Shown: positions 1 through 7,317, counted from the stretch's first letter. The stretch is DNA of 27,541 nucleotides from an uncultured Lachnospiraceae bacterium (GCA_910578335.1 CAJTPU010000031.1:1-27541), one strand, 5' to 3'. Notes: generated from the letters alone by a model not told the origin. Numbers and translations: made by a program.

Positions 1-32
1 AAAATCGTGGAAGCCTTTGCTGACACGATTTT
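1..32 (-). terminator. Hairpin, possible terminator of the dgt transcript
   Basis: AAAATCGTG at 1-9 pairs perfectly with CACGATTTT at 24-32, giving a 9-bp stem and a 14-nt loop. On the minus strand it starts four bases after the stop of the small ORF at 37-123, where a terminator of the dgt transcript would be expected. The window edge removes whatever follows the stem, so the downstream T-run cannot be judged beyond the four Ts inside the stem. Confidence 0.5.
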
Positions 33-36
33 CGTT

Positions 37-123
37 TTAGAGGCTCATTGGAATGTCCGGTGCAACGGAGGAGGACCAAATGATTCCCTCCCATTTGACC
101 CCAACCTGTTTAATGCTTTTCAC
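37..123 (-). CDS. Possible 28-residue small protein downstream of dgt
   Basis: A GTG codon at 123 opens a 28-codon frame ending in TAA at 37-39. An AGAGGA ribosome-binding motif lies directly after the dgt stop codon, about eight bases before the GTG, so translation could be coupled to dgt. The product would start MKSIKQVGVKWEG and end DIPMSL, with no cysteine and a short hydrophobic patch (IIW). A hairpin follows four bases after the stop, so the frame fills the space between dgt and the terminator. I do not recognise a family. It could equally be a 3' untranslated region with a chance frame; support is only the ribosome-binding site and the fit. Confidence 0.3.
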   Translation of the reverse strand: MKSIKQVGVKWEGIIWSSSVAPDIPMSL

Positions 124-136
124 CGTCAAATCCTCT

Positions 137-1141
137 CTACCCATGCCACGACTTCGGTACATAAAGCTTTTCATAAACCGCTATGGCAAAGCGGTCTGTC
201 ATGGCGGCGATATAATCGCATACAATCTTTTCTGTAGGTTCGCCGCTCTCCTCCATACGGCGCATATCGGCGGGCAGCTTGTCAAAGTGCTTGAAATAGT
301 AGGTGTAGAGCGTCTCTATCAGCATTTCCGCCTTGCTTTCCTCACTCTTTGCCTCTTTATTCTGGTAAACGCGCTCAAACATAAAACGCCGCAGTTTCTG
401 CATTGCCTCTGCAACCGGCTCTGACATCCTGATATCTTCGGTCTCAAAGCTCGTCGTCACAATGTCATGGATAAAATGGTCGAGCCGCTCACCCGTGGTA
501 TATCCGATAACATCGCCTATTTCCTTTGGCACGTCCTCTTCCTTCAGGATACCGCCTCTGATGGCGTCATCCATATCGTGATGAATGTAGGCGATTTTGT
601 CGGAGAGCCTGACAATTTTACCCTCCAGTGTAGACGGTATACTTGCCGTCTGGTGATTTAAGATACCGTCCTTCACTTCCCATGTCAGATTCAGACCCTG
701 ACCGCCTTTTTCCAGCTTTTCCACTGTCCGCACACTCTGTACATTGTGTTCAAAGCCATACGGGCATATCCGGTTAAGCGCTCTCTCTCCGGCATGTCCA
801 AAGGGCGTGTGCCCTAAATCATGCCCCAGCGCAATCGCTTCCACCAAATCCTCATTCATCCGCAGCGCTTTGGCGATGGTTCTCGCATTCTGGGATACCT
901 CCAGCGTATGCGTCAGGCGCGTCCTGTAATGGTCTCCCTCAGGCGTCAAAAAAACCTGCGTCTTGTCCTTCAGTCTCCGAAAGGATTTGCTGTGCAGAAT
1001 GCGGTCCCTGTCTCTTTGGAAGACCGGACGGATATCGCACTGTTCCTCTTCCTTCGCCCTGCCCTTCGAGTACATGCTAAGCGTCGCATAAGGACTTAAG
1101 TAGTCCTTCTCCCACAATTCCAGTTGTTCTCTGATTGTCAT
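137..1141 (-). CDS. dgt: dGTPase-like HD-domain triphosphohydrolase
   Basis: 334 residues. The protein belongs to the dGTPase-like branch of the HD superfamily, which hydrolyses deoxynucleoside triphosphates to the nucleoside and tripolyphosphate and so affects dNTP pools. The visible metal-binding signature is H78 in RLTHTLEVSQ, the HD pair H107-D108 in LGHDLGHTPFGHAG, and a later aspartate in LSDKIAYIHHDMDDA. The length fits the short bacterial dGTPase-like group rather than the roughly 500-residue E. coli Dgt, so the exact substrate is inferred. The ATG at 1141 is preceded by GAAAGG at a normal distance. No convincing promoter was found in 1142-1278. In related Clostridia this gene commonly sits before dnaG and rpoD, which would lie beyond position 1 here. 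Confidence 0.9.
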   Translation of the reverse strand: MTIREQLELWEKDYLSPYATLSMYSKGRAKEEEQCDIRPVFQRDRDRILHSKSFRRLKDKTQVFLTPEGDHYRTRLTHTLEVSQNARTIAKALRMNEDLVEAIALGHDLGHTPFGHAGERALNRICPYGFEHNVQSVRTVEKLEKGGQGLNLTWEVKDGILNHQTASIPSTLEGKIVRLSDKIAYIHHDMDDAIRGGILKEEDVPKEIGDVIGYTTGERLDHFIHDIVTTSFETEDIRMSEPVAEAMQKLRRFMFERVYQNKEAKSEESKAEMLIETLYTYYFKHFDKLPADMRRMEESGEPTEKIVCDYIAAMTDRFAIAVYEKLYVPKSWHG

Positions 1142-1278
1142 ATAAAAGCCTTTCTGCGCCCCCGCGCCTAAACAGACCTTCCTTCAAATCAAAACTGCTC
1201 CCTATTCTTAATATTCTGCGCGGACTGCCAAACTCCTTTTTTCTTTTTTTTATTCCTTTTTGCCGCAGCCCTAAACTT

Positions 1279-1306
1279 TTTACACCGGATATTCGAAATA
1301 TATAGT
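1279..1306 (+). promoter_or_regulatory. Sigma-A-type promoter for the small plus-strand ORF
   Basis: TTTACA at 1279-1284 and TATAGT at 1301-1306 are separated by 16 bp. Each box differs from consensus at one position. It points toward the ORF at 1381 and away from dgt. An AAGGAGGG sequence follows at 1340-1347, so the unit reads as a real transcription start. Confidence 0.5.
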
Positions 1307-1380
1307 AGAAGAAACTAGACACTATTGAAATACACATCCAAGGAGGGATAGCCGCAGCAAAAGGAATTACGAGTATTTTC

Positions 1381-1611
1381 ATGGTGCATTCAGTATTAGC
1401 CACTCCCCTGTCAGGCAGAATCAAGCGTGACGAGCCGAGACAGCACTCTAACGGACAGCAGCAGGAAGCTTCCAAAGGTAGCTTTGCTCAGGTTTTGGAA
1501 GAAGCAGTCCACGAGACTTCATCTGCCCCCAGAGAGTACCGCACCGTTTTATACGGCAGGGACTTAAAGCTTGCCGCTTCTCACTACCGCACAAGGGAAT
1601 ATCAATACTGA
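1381..1611 (+). CDS. Small hypothetical protein, independent transcription unit
   Basis: 76 residues, no membrane segment or signal peptide; hydrophilic, with a C-terminal half containing FAQVLEEAVHE and YRTVLYGRDLKLAASHY. I do not recognise the family. The case for a real gene is that it has its own promoter (1279-1306) and a hairpin terminator (1619-1657), facing opposite to both neighbours. The start is unclear. The strong AAGGAGGG (1340-1347) lies 33 bases before the ATG, and the weaker AAAAGGA (1359-1365) lies 15 bases before it. The frame is open upstream of the ATG back to an ATA directly after AAGGAGGG, so a non-standard start is conceivable. A longer minus-strand frame over the same bases lacks comparable signals. 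Confidence 0.5.
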   Translation: MVHSVLATPLSGRIKRDEPRQHSNGQQQEASKGSFAQVLEEAVHETSSAPREYRTVLYGRDLKLAASHYRTREYQY

Positions 1612-1618
1612 AACGAAC

Positions 1619-1657
1619 ACTGCCCCAAAAAGCCTGTCTTTTCGGGGCAGTTGTTTC
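1619..1657 (+). terminator. Intrinsic terminator of the small plus-strand gene
   Basis: ACTGCCCC at 1619-1626 pairs with GGGGCAGT at 1644-1651, extended by five inner A-T/G-C pairs after one mismatch, with a CCTGT loop. It is followed by TTGTTTC on the plus strand and starts eight bases after the stop codon. On the minus strand it lies 60 bases beyond the hydrolase stop but lacks a good T-run there. Confidence 0.65.
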
Positions 1658-1714
1658 ATGCCTAAAATCCTATGTTTTGCGGGCACCGCCTTCAACCTCA
1701 AAATCTTCTCACCT

Positions 1715-2617
1715 TTATCTGCAGATATCGTAGATAAATTCCGCATTCTTGTCCATCGCTTCATAAGCGGTTTTAAAAGGCGACATCTGAAATACATGCC
1801 ACATACCTGCAAAACAGTCCAGTCTTGCAGACACGTTTGCTCCCAGCAGCCTTTTATGCAGCTCCACGGAGTCACTGAGCAGTATCTCGTTGTCCCCCAC
1901 CTGTATGTAAACAGGCGGAAAGCCCGTAAAATCCCCAAAAAGCGGTGAAATGCAGGGATTTAAAAGCTCTTCCTGCGGTTTTTCACCGCCCAGATACGCC
2001 GCTATCATTCTGTCAATATATTCTTTGCTTAGCACCGGGTCAAGCTCTGCTCTTGTCCGATGGGACTCTCCTGAGGAAGTCAAGTCAGTCCAGGGTGACA
2101 TCAATACCAGTCCCCGCGGCATAAGGCGCCCCGCCTCTTTCAGCTTCAAAGTAAGCGCCAGCGCCAGATTGCCGCCGGCAGAATCCCCAACCAGTATAAT
2201 ATCCCTCGCTCCATAGCCCAACAGCATAAGGTAATCCCAAACCTGTATGGCATCCGTAAGCGCCGCCGGATAAGGATGCTCCGGCGCCAGTCTGTAGTCA
2301 AAGCTCAAAACATCCATCGACGTAGTTGCCGCCAGCTTGGAGGTCAGCGTTCTGCCGTACAGGCAGCTTCCCGTGGAATAGCCGCCTCCATGACAATACA
2401 AAATCACATATTTTTTCATATGTGCACGGTTCACGGAAGCCCACTCCCCATGGATGCCCTCCATGGAAACCTCCGTATACGTAATTTCTTTGCTGTTGCC
2501 CAAAAGCGCCCCGATATGGTTCTGGGACTGCCGGTGTTTTTCGATATCCGTATTTTCCACAAGCCCGTGCACTCTCCTGATAAGCTGCATCAAACCCTGA
2601 TTTTTCTTATCCGCCAT
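1715..2617 (-). CDS. Alpha/beta hydrolase, hormone-sensitive lipase (HSL) family
   Basis: 300 residues from the chosen start. It is a serine esterase/lipase-fold protein, probably cytoplasmic, acting on carboxylic ester bonds; the substrate is unknown. Motifs in order: HGGGY at 76-80 (HSL oxyanion hole), GDSAGG at 144-149 with nucleophile S146, GDNEILLSD at 241-249 at the catalytic acid site, where E244 aligns with the usual Asp, and H274 in MWHVF. The ATG at 2617 has GAGGA five bases upstream and fits the usual family length of about 300 residues. An upstream ATG at 2695 with AAAGGG is an alternative (326 residues). It is the last gene of a three-gene minus-strand run with the zinc-ribbon protein and the acyltransferase-like protein. 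Confidence 0.88.
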   Translation of the reverse strand: MADKKNQGLMQLIRRVHGLVENTDIEKHRQSQNHIGALLGNSKEITYTEVSMEGIHGEWASVNRAHMKKYVILYCHGGGYSTGSCLYGRTLTSKLAATTSMDVLSFDYRLAPEHPYPAALTDAIQVWDYLMLLGYGARDIILVGDSAGGNLALALTLKLKEAGRLMPRGLVLMSPWTDLTSSGESHRTRAELDPVLSKEYIDRMIAAYLGGEKPQEELLNPCISPLFGDFTGFPPVYIQVGDNEILLSDSVELHKRLLGANVSARLDCFAGMWHVFQMSPFKTAYEAMDKNAEFIYDICR

Positions 2618-2711
2618 TTTCTTCCTCACTCCTGCACTGCCCTCCCGCACAAAGCATACATCCTGCAATTTGTCCCGGACAGCAGCCGCCATCATATATT
2701 TTAATCCCTTT

Positions 2712-3416
2712 CTAAAAATGCAGCCGCCTGCGCACTGCATCCCGCAGCCTTGCACGGGACAGCATGGTAATCAGTGCAATGTCGATAATGACGCACACTG
2801 TCAGCACCACCGCAGACCAGACCAGTTGTATCCTGCCCCGCAAGTATCTGTCAATCAGAATTTCCAATAAAACGCACAAGATGCCTGCCGCCGTAATCAG
2901 ATAGAGCGTCGTTGTCAGAAAAGTGACCGGCAGTTTCTTGATACACAGAATAAAAAGCTCACAGACGCAGAAGACCAGCAGTACAATGGGCAGCGCCAGC
3001 CCTAAAAGCCACGTATTGTTTCCCGTTACAAGCGTAATCAGGTACAAATAGACGCCGACGGCAATGCCATCAAAAAATATGGCGGAATATGCTGAGAGCC
3101 GCGTATATATCACCACCGGAATAAACAGCACCCACACAATCAGGCAGGCGCCGATAATCAACAGGGACCAGGCGCTTTCCCTGAACACAAACAGATTCAA
3201 AATCCCGCAGGTAGCCCCCGCCGCAATCAGCACCACGGAGAGCAGAATTCCCAAATCCTTCCTCTTTACGGTTTCCACCTGCCCCTTTTCCTTTGGAAAG
3301 GCAGAACCCGCGCTTTTTTGCTCCAATTCCCTTGGGTTGATAACCGGCGTATTGCAGAGCGGACAAGCACGCAGGCTTCCGTCAAGCTCCACGCCGCAGT
3401 TTACGCAATATGACAT
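2712..3416 (-). CDS. Zinc-ribbon, six-TM membrane protein (DUF6320-like)
   Basis: 234 residues. The N-terminus carries a compact zinc ribbon, Cys-x2-Cys (YCVNCG) followed by Cys-x2-Cys (ACPLCN), within the first 21 residues. A polar linker of about 30 residues follows, then about six hydrophobic segments starting near LGILLSVVLIAAG and ending near VIIDIALITML. This matches the layout of the DUF6320 family of Clostridia, as I recall it. No catalytic motif is visible and the function is unknown; the ribbon would face the cytoplasm if the N-terminus is inside. The ATG at 3416 has GAGGTGG upstream. It starts nine bases after the acyltransferase-like gene and precedes the hydrolase, so the three are probably cotranscribed. 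Confidence 0.82.
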   Translation of the reverse strand: MSYCVNCGVELDGSLRACPLCNTPVINPRELEQKSAGSAFPKEKGQVETVKRKDLGILLSVVLIAAGATCGILNLFVFRESAWSLLIIGACLIVWVLFIPVVIYTRLSAYSAIFFDGIAVGVYLYLITLVTGNNTWLLGLALPIVLLVFCVCELFILCIKKLPVTFLTTTLYLITAAGILCVLLEILIDRYLRGRIQLVWSAVVLTVCVIIDIALITMLSRARLRDAVRRRLHF

Positions 3417-3425
3417 ACTGCCACC

Positions 3426-4727
3426 TCACAATCCATAAAATTCCCTGTTACTCTCTATCTTTACAGAAATCCCTTCCTGCACCAGCTTTCTGAAAAAATA
3501 CCGCTCCACATCCACCTCCACGATGCTGCTCGCAAAATTGATTGTGAGCGTGTCCTCAAAGCTGATAATGGCGCAATTCGTCCGGCGGGAAAAGGGCTGT
3601 CCCATATAGATATCAAACCTTTCAATGTAAGGCTTCATGCTCTCAGGCACAATAAGCCTCCCCATGTTCGTCAGCCCCGCCGAAGAATTTTTGTCCTGTA
3701 CTTTTGTATAAAAGGTACGGACTACAAAATCCTTGATAAAAAGCGGCACCACACGGATAAAAGGATTTTTTTGCGTGGAAGCATTCGTCGTGATATCGCC
3801 GCGCAAAAACTTTTCATTGATATAATAACGCATGTACCCCCGCACATGTGCCACAATTTCCGCAAAGGTATATTCTCCCAGCCTTGGGTCAATGCCGGGA
3901 TAAATCATGGTAATAAAATTCCGCAAGGTTTTACTGGGGAAAAAACGCCTCAAATTTACCGGCATGGCAATTTTCACCGGACGCAGCTTAAAATGAAAAT
4001 CATTTTCCTGCTTCTGCATAAGCGCATACAAAAGCACCGCATTCAAATATTCCGTGACCGTCGCATCATACTTCTTTGCCGCCTGCGCCACCTGTGAAGA
4101 AGACATAATACCGTCTATAATATTCAGCGTGTAAAACGGTTCTGCGGTTCCTCTGACACGATAGGTCTTCTCCTGCGGCCTGGGCGGGCATACCTTGGAA
4201 TTGGCATATTTCATATAAGCGTCCTCCAGCTCCTCCGGCTCCGGCTTTTCTTCCACATCCAGCACAAATCCGCCGTTCTCAATTTTCTTTCCCAAAAGGC
4301 GCAGATATTCCGCAGTCAGCGTCTGCAGCACGCACATGCCGCCGGTTCCGTCGCCCAGACTATGATGCGCCTCTAAGGCAATCCGGCAGCCATAATAATA
4401 AACACGCACCAGATAACGGTTATTGGCTTTAAAAGGCATGGGCATACAGGGATTCTTGATATCCGGCTGCACAAAAGGACCGGGTCTGTTATTAGGCTCT
4501 AAATACCGCCAGAACAGCCCTTTCCGGATAGCCGCCTTATAGGTAGGAAAACGGGGAAGCGTCCTGTCAAGCGCTTCCTGCAGCACTTCAGGCTTTACCG
4601 GCTCCTTTAGCACCACCGAAAGGCGGTACACAGAAGAGAAATCCTTCCGCTGCAGCGTCGGGTATACAATTGCCGACAAGTCCAGCTTATACCATACTGC
4701 CTGATTTTTCCTTTTTTCCTCTTTCAT
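3426..4727 (-). CDS. Condensation-domain/alcohol acyltransferase-like protein
   Basis: 433 residues. The stretch at 121-127 reads HHSLGDG, which fits the HHxxxDG catalytic motif of the CoA-dependent acyltransferase superfamily that includes NRPS condensation domains, alcohol acetyltransferases and BAHD enzymes. H122 would be the catalytic base. The N-terminal part (LSAIVYPTLQRKDFSSVYRLSVVL, KPEVLQEALDRTLPRFPTYKAAI) resembles the start of alcohol-acetyltransferase-like proteins. It stands alone, with no adenylation or carrier domain, so a free-standing acyl transfer is more likely than peptide synthesis. Donor and acceptor are unknown. The ATG at 4727 has AAGGA upstream. It is first in the run with the zinc-ribbon membrane protein and the esterase. 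Confidence 0.8.
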   Translation of the reverse strand: MKEEKRKNQAVWYKLDLSAIVYPTLQRKDFSSVYRLSVVLKEPVKPEVLQEALDRTLPRFPTYKAAIRKGLFWRYLEPNNRPGPFVQPDIKNPCMPMPFKANNRYLVRVYYYGCRIALEAHHSLGDGTGGMCVLQTLTAEYLRLLGKKIENGGFVLDVEEKPEPEELEDAYMKYANSKVCPPRPQEKTYRVRGTAEPFYTLNIIDGIMSSSQVAQAAKKYDATVTEYLNAVLLYALMQKQENDFHFKLRPVKIAMPVNLRRFFPSKTLRNFITMIYPGIDPRLGEYTFAEIVAHVRGYMRYYINEKFLRGDITTNASTQKNPFIRVVPLFIKDFVVRTFYTKVQDKNSSAGLTNMGRLIVPESMKPYIERFDIYMGQPFSRRTNCAIISFEDTLTINFASSIVEVDVERYFFRKLVQEGISVKIESNREFYGL

Positions 4728-4781
4728 GCGGATTTTCCTTCCTGCCTTCCCTTTTCAGCAGCCCGATACGGAAGCTGCAAA

Positions 4782-4810
4782 ACCATATACAAACGGAACG
4801 GTTCTTTCAA
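4782..4810 (-). promoter_or_regulatory. Possible promoter of the acyltransferase-hydrolase run
   Basis: On the minus strand TTGAAA (4805-4810) and TATGGT (4782-4787) are 17 bp apart, 55 bases upstream of the ATG at 4727. The -10 matches only four of six consensus positions. The -35 lies partly in the loop of the hairpin at 4791-4824, so terminator and promoter overlap. Confidence 0.35.
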
Positions 4811-4824
4811 AGTCCGTTCCGTTT
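4791..4824. terminator. Hairpin terminator downstream of the coiled-coil gene
   Basis: AAACGGAACGG (4791-4801) pairs perfectly with CCGTTCCGTTT (4814-4824), an 11-bp stem with a 12-nt loop. It starts 25 bases after the coiled-coil gene stop. The T-rich tail is better on the plus strand; on the minus strand only the three stem Ts and GTATAT follow, so efficiency in the needed direction is uncertain. Confidence 0.55.
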
Positions 4825-4848
4825 TATTTTACTCTTATTTTTCTGATT

Positions 4849-5826
4849 TTACAATGTCCGATCCACTGCCGCTCCCTTAATATCTTCCTCAATCAGCTTC
4901 ATTTTATCCACAATATTCTGAATTTCCTTATTGATATCGTCCTGTATCTTATCCAGACTCAGAAGCTGCTCTGTGGGAAGGCTCTCTGCCAGCGCCTCGG
5001 CGCGCTCCCTTGCTTCCTCGCGCTCGTCCTTGCGCTTTGCCAGAAGCTCCTCCTGCTCTTCTTTTGCCTCTTTCGCCTCTTCTGCCTGCTCTGCCTTCTC
5101 CTCCTGCTCCTTGTCTACATGCTCCTTGCCTTCCTCTGCCAGCATACCAAGGATTTCCTTGCCTGCTGCCTCCTCAATCGCTTCCGCCTGCTCCTGTGCC
5201 TTCTGCATAGGGTCTTTCTTTAAGCGCTCCAGCTTGGTGTCTTTGATAATTTGATTTTCTATTTTAATCTGCTTCTCGCCCTCGGCTATGACTTTGCGAT
5301 GATAATCCCCATAAGAATCCAGCTCCAGTACGCGGCTCTGGTATTCCGTCAGCTCCTGCCCCTTAAGCTCGGCAAGCCGCTCTCTCTCCTCCTTTGTCAG
5401 GGAGACCTCGGGATTCCGTTTTTCCTCACGCTCCTTTAACAAAAGCTCCAAATCCTTCTGCTCCGCGCTGTCCGCGTCGACGCCATAGCGCTCCTGCAAA
5501 TCCTCCTGCTGCCGCGCAATATCGGCAAGCTCTTTTTGGGCATTGCCAACCTCTTCCTGCAGGCTCTTTATCCGCTCTCTTCTCTCCTTCAGCCCGGCAT
5601 CTATCTTTTTGTCGCCGCTCCAAGTATCTGTCACAACCTTCAGCGCTTCTTTTCTCGCCTTTTGCTGCTTTAATAAAATATTGTCCTGTATACCGTTCAA
5701 ATCTCCGGCAAACACGCTTTTTTGATTCTTCTTTCCCTTGCCTGCCTGCTGCTCTTCCATTTCCTGCCTGCGCATGGCGCGCGTGCTTTCCCCCATATAA
5801 ATCGACAGCTCCTTCTGTACCTTCAT
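4849..5826 (-). CDS. Acidic coiled-coil protein of unknown function
   Basis: 325 residues, highly charged, with no signal peptide or membrane segment. Long heptad-like helices cover roughly residues 75-170 and 195-315, with Glu/Lys/Gln-rich runs (for example EKAEQAEEAKEAKEEQEE). The N-terminus contains a less repetitive part with SVFAGDLNGIQDNILLKQQKARKEALKV (split here as SVFAGDLNGIQ and the following helix) that looks like a conserved core rather than low-complexity filler. The ATG at 5826 has GGAGG eight bases upstream. I do not recognise a named family; a cytoplasmic structural or scaffold role is only a guess. It lies downstream of the solute-binding protein in the same direction, with 143 bases between, and is followed by a hairpin at 4791-4824. 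Confidence 0.75.
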   Translation of the reverse strand: MKVQKELSIYMGESTRAMRRQEMEEQQAGKGKKNQKSVFAGDLNGIQDNILLKQQKARKEALKVVTDTWSGDKKIDAGLKERRERIKSLQEEVGNAQKELADIARQQEDLQERYGVDADSAEQKDLELLLKEREEKRNPEVSLTKEERERLAELKGQELTEYQSRVLELDSYGDYHRKVIAEGEKQIKIENQIIKDTKLERLKKDPMQKAQEQAEAIEEAAGKEILGMLAEEGKEHVDKEQEEKAEQAEEAKEAKEEQEELLAKRKDEREEARERAEALAESLPTEQLLSLDKIQDDINKEIQNIVDKMKLIEEDIKGAAVDRTL

Positions 5827-5926
5827 GACGGTTCCCTCCTCTTTTTTACGGTCTTATACAGCCATTCTAAAAAATCGCTCTTCAGCCGTTGTTTCCTTAA
5901 GCCTCCGGCAAATGCTTTATATTTAT

Positions 5927-5934
5927 ATATCGGC
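5927..5934 (-). promoter_or_regulatory. GCCGATAT box, sigma-D (FliA)-like -10
   Basis: The minus strand reads GCCGATAT, identical to the -10 element of the flagellar sigma factor SigD of Bacillus (TAAA-N15-GCCGATAT). The matching -35 is poor: TTAG or TAGA at about 14-15 bases upstream instead of TAAA. It sits 100 bases before the coiled-coil gene. An eight-base match can occur by chance. Confidence 0.22.
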
Positions 5935-5969
5935 AGCAAACCGCGTTTTCTAAACACAATTCACATATT

Positions 5970-7220
5970 TCAGCCGGATTCTTTCATCCACAGCTCCACA
6001 CGGTTCTCAATAGCGTCCATAACCTCGTCAATACTTCTGTCATCGGAAAAGTAAGCGCCGGCTTCCTCATAAATAATCGTCCAGGCGCCGTAGTCTGTCT
6101 CCCCGCTCGTTGCCCTGCACTGACCCGCAAGCTCTAAAAAATATGCTGCCTGTTCCCTTGTCAGCGGTTCTATCTCCTCTCCATTCACGGCATAATACGA
6201 CCCTTCCACAGTTACCGTTTCATCCTGCTCCGAAATATAGATATCGAAGGTGGGCGGCACAAGATACGCATAAAGCTCCTGTTCCAAAATATCCTTTCTC
6301 ACCGAAAAACAGCGCCTCTGTTCCAAACCGGACTGATACTCCTCTTCCAGTAAAAAACGCAGAAAAGCCCACGCTCCCTCCTTGTTTGGCGACGCCGCAT
6401 TGATGCTCAGTCCGCCGTTCCCCGTCAGAAACCCGCTGCCATCCATGCGGGGATATCCGACAAAACAAAGCTCCATTCCATACAGCGCTTCATAACTTGC
6501 CAGTGCCAGCGGGTAATTTAACATAGCCGGTTCCACCAGTACATTGCCGCCAAGAACCGCCTCTTCGCCATTTTCCAGCAAATTTCCGTACTCCTCCGCA
6601 AACAAAATACATTCCCGCAGCATATCATAATCTGTAATCTCTATGCCCCCAAAAAGCCAGAAATCCCGCAGCACCTCCTCCGGTCCAGCATTCCGAAACC
6701 GTCCGATTTCCGGATGCGCCTCCATGAGCGCCATCGCCTCCAAGGGCGTCCAGTTCTCCATGCCGCCAAGTAAGTCCTTAGAGCCCAGAAAACCGTGGAT
6801 TTGAAATTCCGTCTCAACGGCGTATACCTTTCCACCCCGTTCATATGCATAGAGCAGGTTTGCCAGATAATTCGCCTCTTCCAAATCCCTTTCTATGTAT
6901 GGCTTTAAATCCTCCAAAACACCCTTTTCCACAAACTCTTGAAAGTGCGTATCGGCGCCTGCCGCAAAAATATCCGGACCCTCTCCCGCCGTCAGCTTCA
7001 CCGCGCGAACGGAAATGTAATCTGAAATATCTTCCGTGTCAGGCACTTCCACAAAATACGATTCGTTACCGGCGTTAAACTTATCAATAGCTTCCTGCAT
7101 CCATGGCTGCGGCTCTCCTATGTCTAGGGTAATCACTTTTTTCTCATGGTTTTCTTCCCCGCATCCGCACAGCAAAAGCATAAGTGCCATACTTAAAATC
7201 CATTTTATTTTCCGCATCAT
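5970..7220 (-). CDS. Orphan extracellular solute-binding lipoprotein (ABC family 1-like)
   Basis: 416 residues. The N-terminus is a lipoprotein signal: basic MMRKIK, a hydrophobic stretch, then LLLCGC with C20 as the likely lipidated cysteine. The mature part looks like a family 1 (sugar/oligosaccharide-type) solute-binding protein: ITLDIGEPQPWMQEAIDKFNA near the N-terminus, LTAGEGPDIFAAGAD, and GAWAFLRFLLEEEYQSG in the C-terminal lobe. It would sit on the outer face of the membrane and deliver a ligand to a permease. No permease, ATPase or sensor gene is adjacent, so partner and ligand are unknown. A GGGGG-containing ribosome site precedes tandem ATGs at 7220 and 7217. It has its own promoter at 7289-7317. 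Confidence 0.83.
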   Translation of the reverse strand: MMRKIKWILSMALMLLLCGCGEENHEKKVITLDIGEPQPWMQEAIDKFNAGNESYFVEVPDTEDISDYISVRAVKLTAGEGPDIFAAGADTHFQEFVEKGVLEDLKPYIERDLEEANYLANLLYAYERGGKVYAVETEFQIHGFLGSKDLLGGMENWTPLEAMALMEAHPEIGRFRNAGPEEVLRDFWLFGGIEITDYDMLRECILFAEEYGNLLENGEEAVLGGNVLVEPAMLNYPLALASYEALYGMELCFVGYPRMDGSGFLTGNGGLSINAASPNKEGAWAFLRFLLEEEYQSGLEQRRCFSVRKDILEQELYAYLVPPTFDIYISEQDETVTVEGSYYAVNGEEIEPLTREQAAYFLELAGQCRATSGETDYGAWTIIYEEAGAYFSDDRSIDEVMDAIENRVELWMKESG

Positions 7221-7288
7221 GCTTCCCCCTTTCCACCATTTTTTACATAGGTAATTGCGAAACGCAGCAATTGCCCCGTTTCCCCTTT

Positions 7289-7317
7289 ATTATAATTTTT
7301 TCTGCTTTCCATTTCAA
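7289..7317 (-). promoter_or_regulatory. Sigma-A promoter of the solute-binding protein gene
   Basis: On the minus strand TTGAAA (7312-7317) and TATAAT (7289-7294) are exactly 17 bp apart. The -10 is a perfect match. The predicted leader is about 60 nt and contains a short hairpin, AATTGC (7253-7258) with GCAATT (7267-7272), before the ribosome binding site. Confidence 0.7.

Noticed and set aside
1077..1475. 132-residue minus-strand frame upstream of and overlapping dgt
   Set aside because: It overlaps the dgt 5' end, its composition is unlike a folded protein, and the plus-strand promoter, ORF and terminator explain the region better.
4726..5223. Leu/Cys- and Ser-rich plus-strand frames over the coiled-coil gene
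   Set aside because: Low-complexity shadows of the Glu/Lys-rich coiled coil on the other strand.
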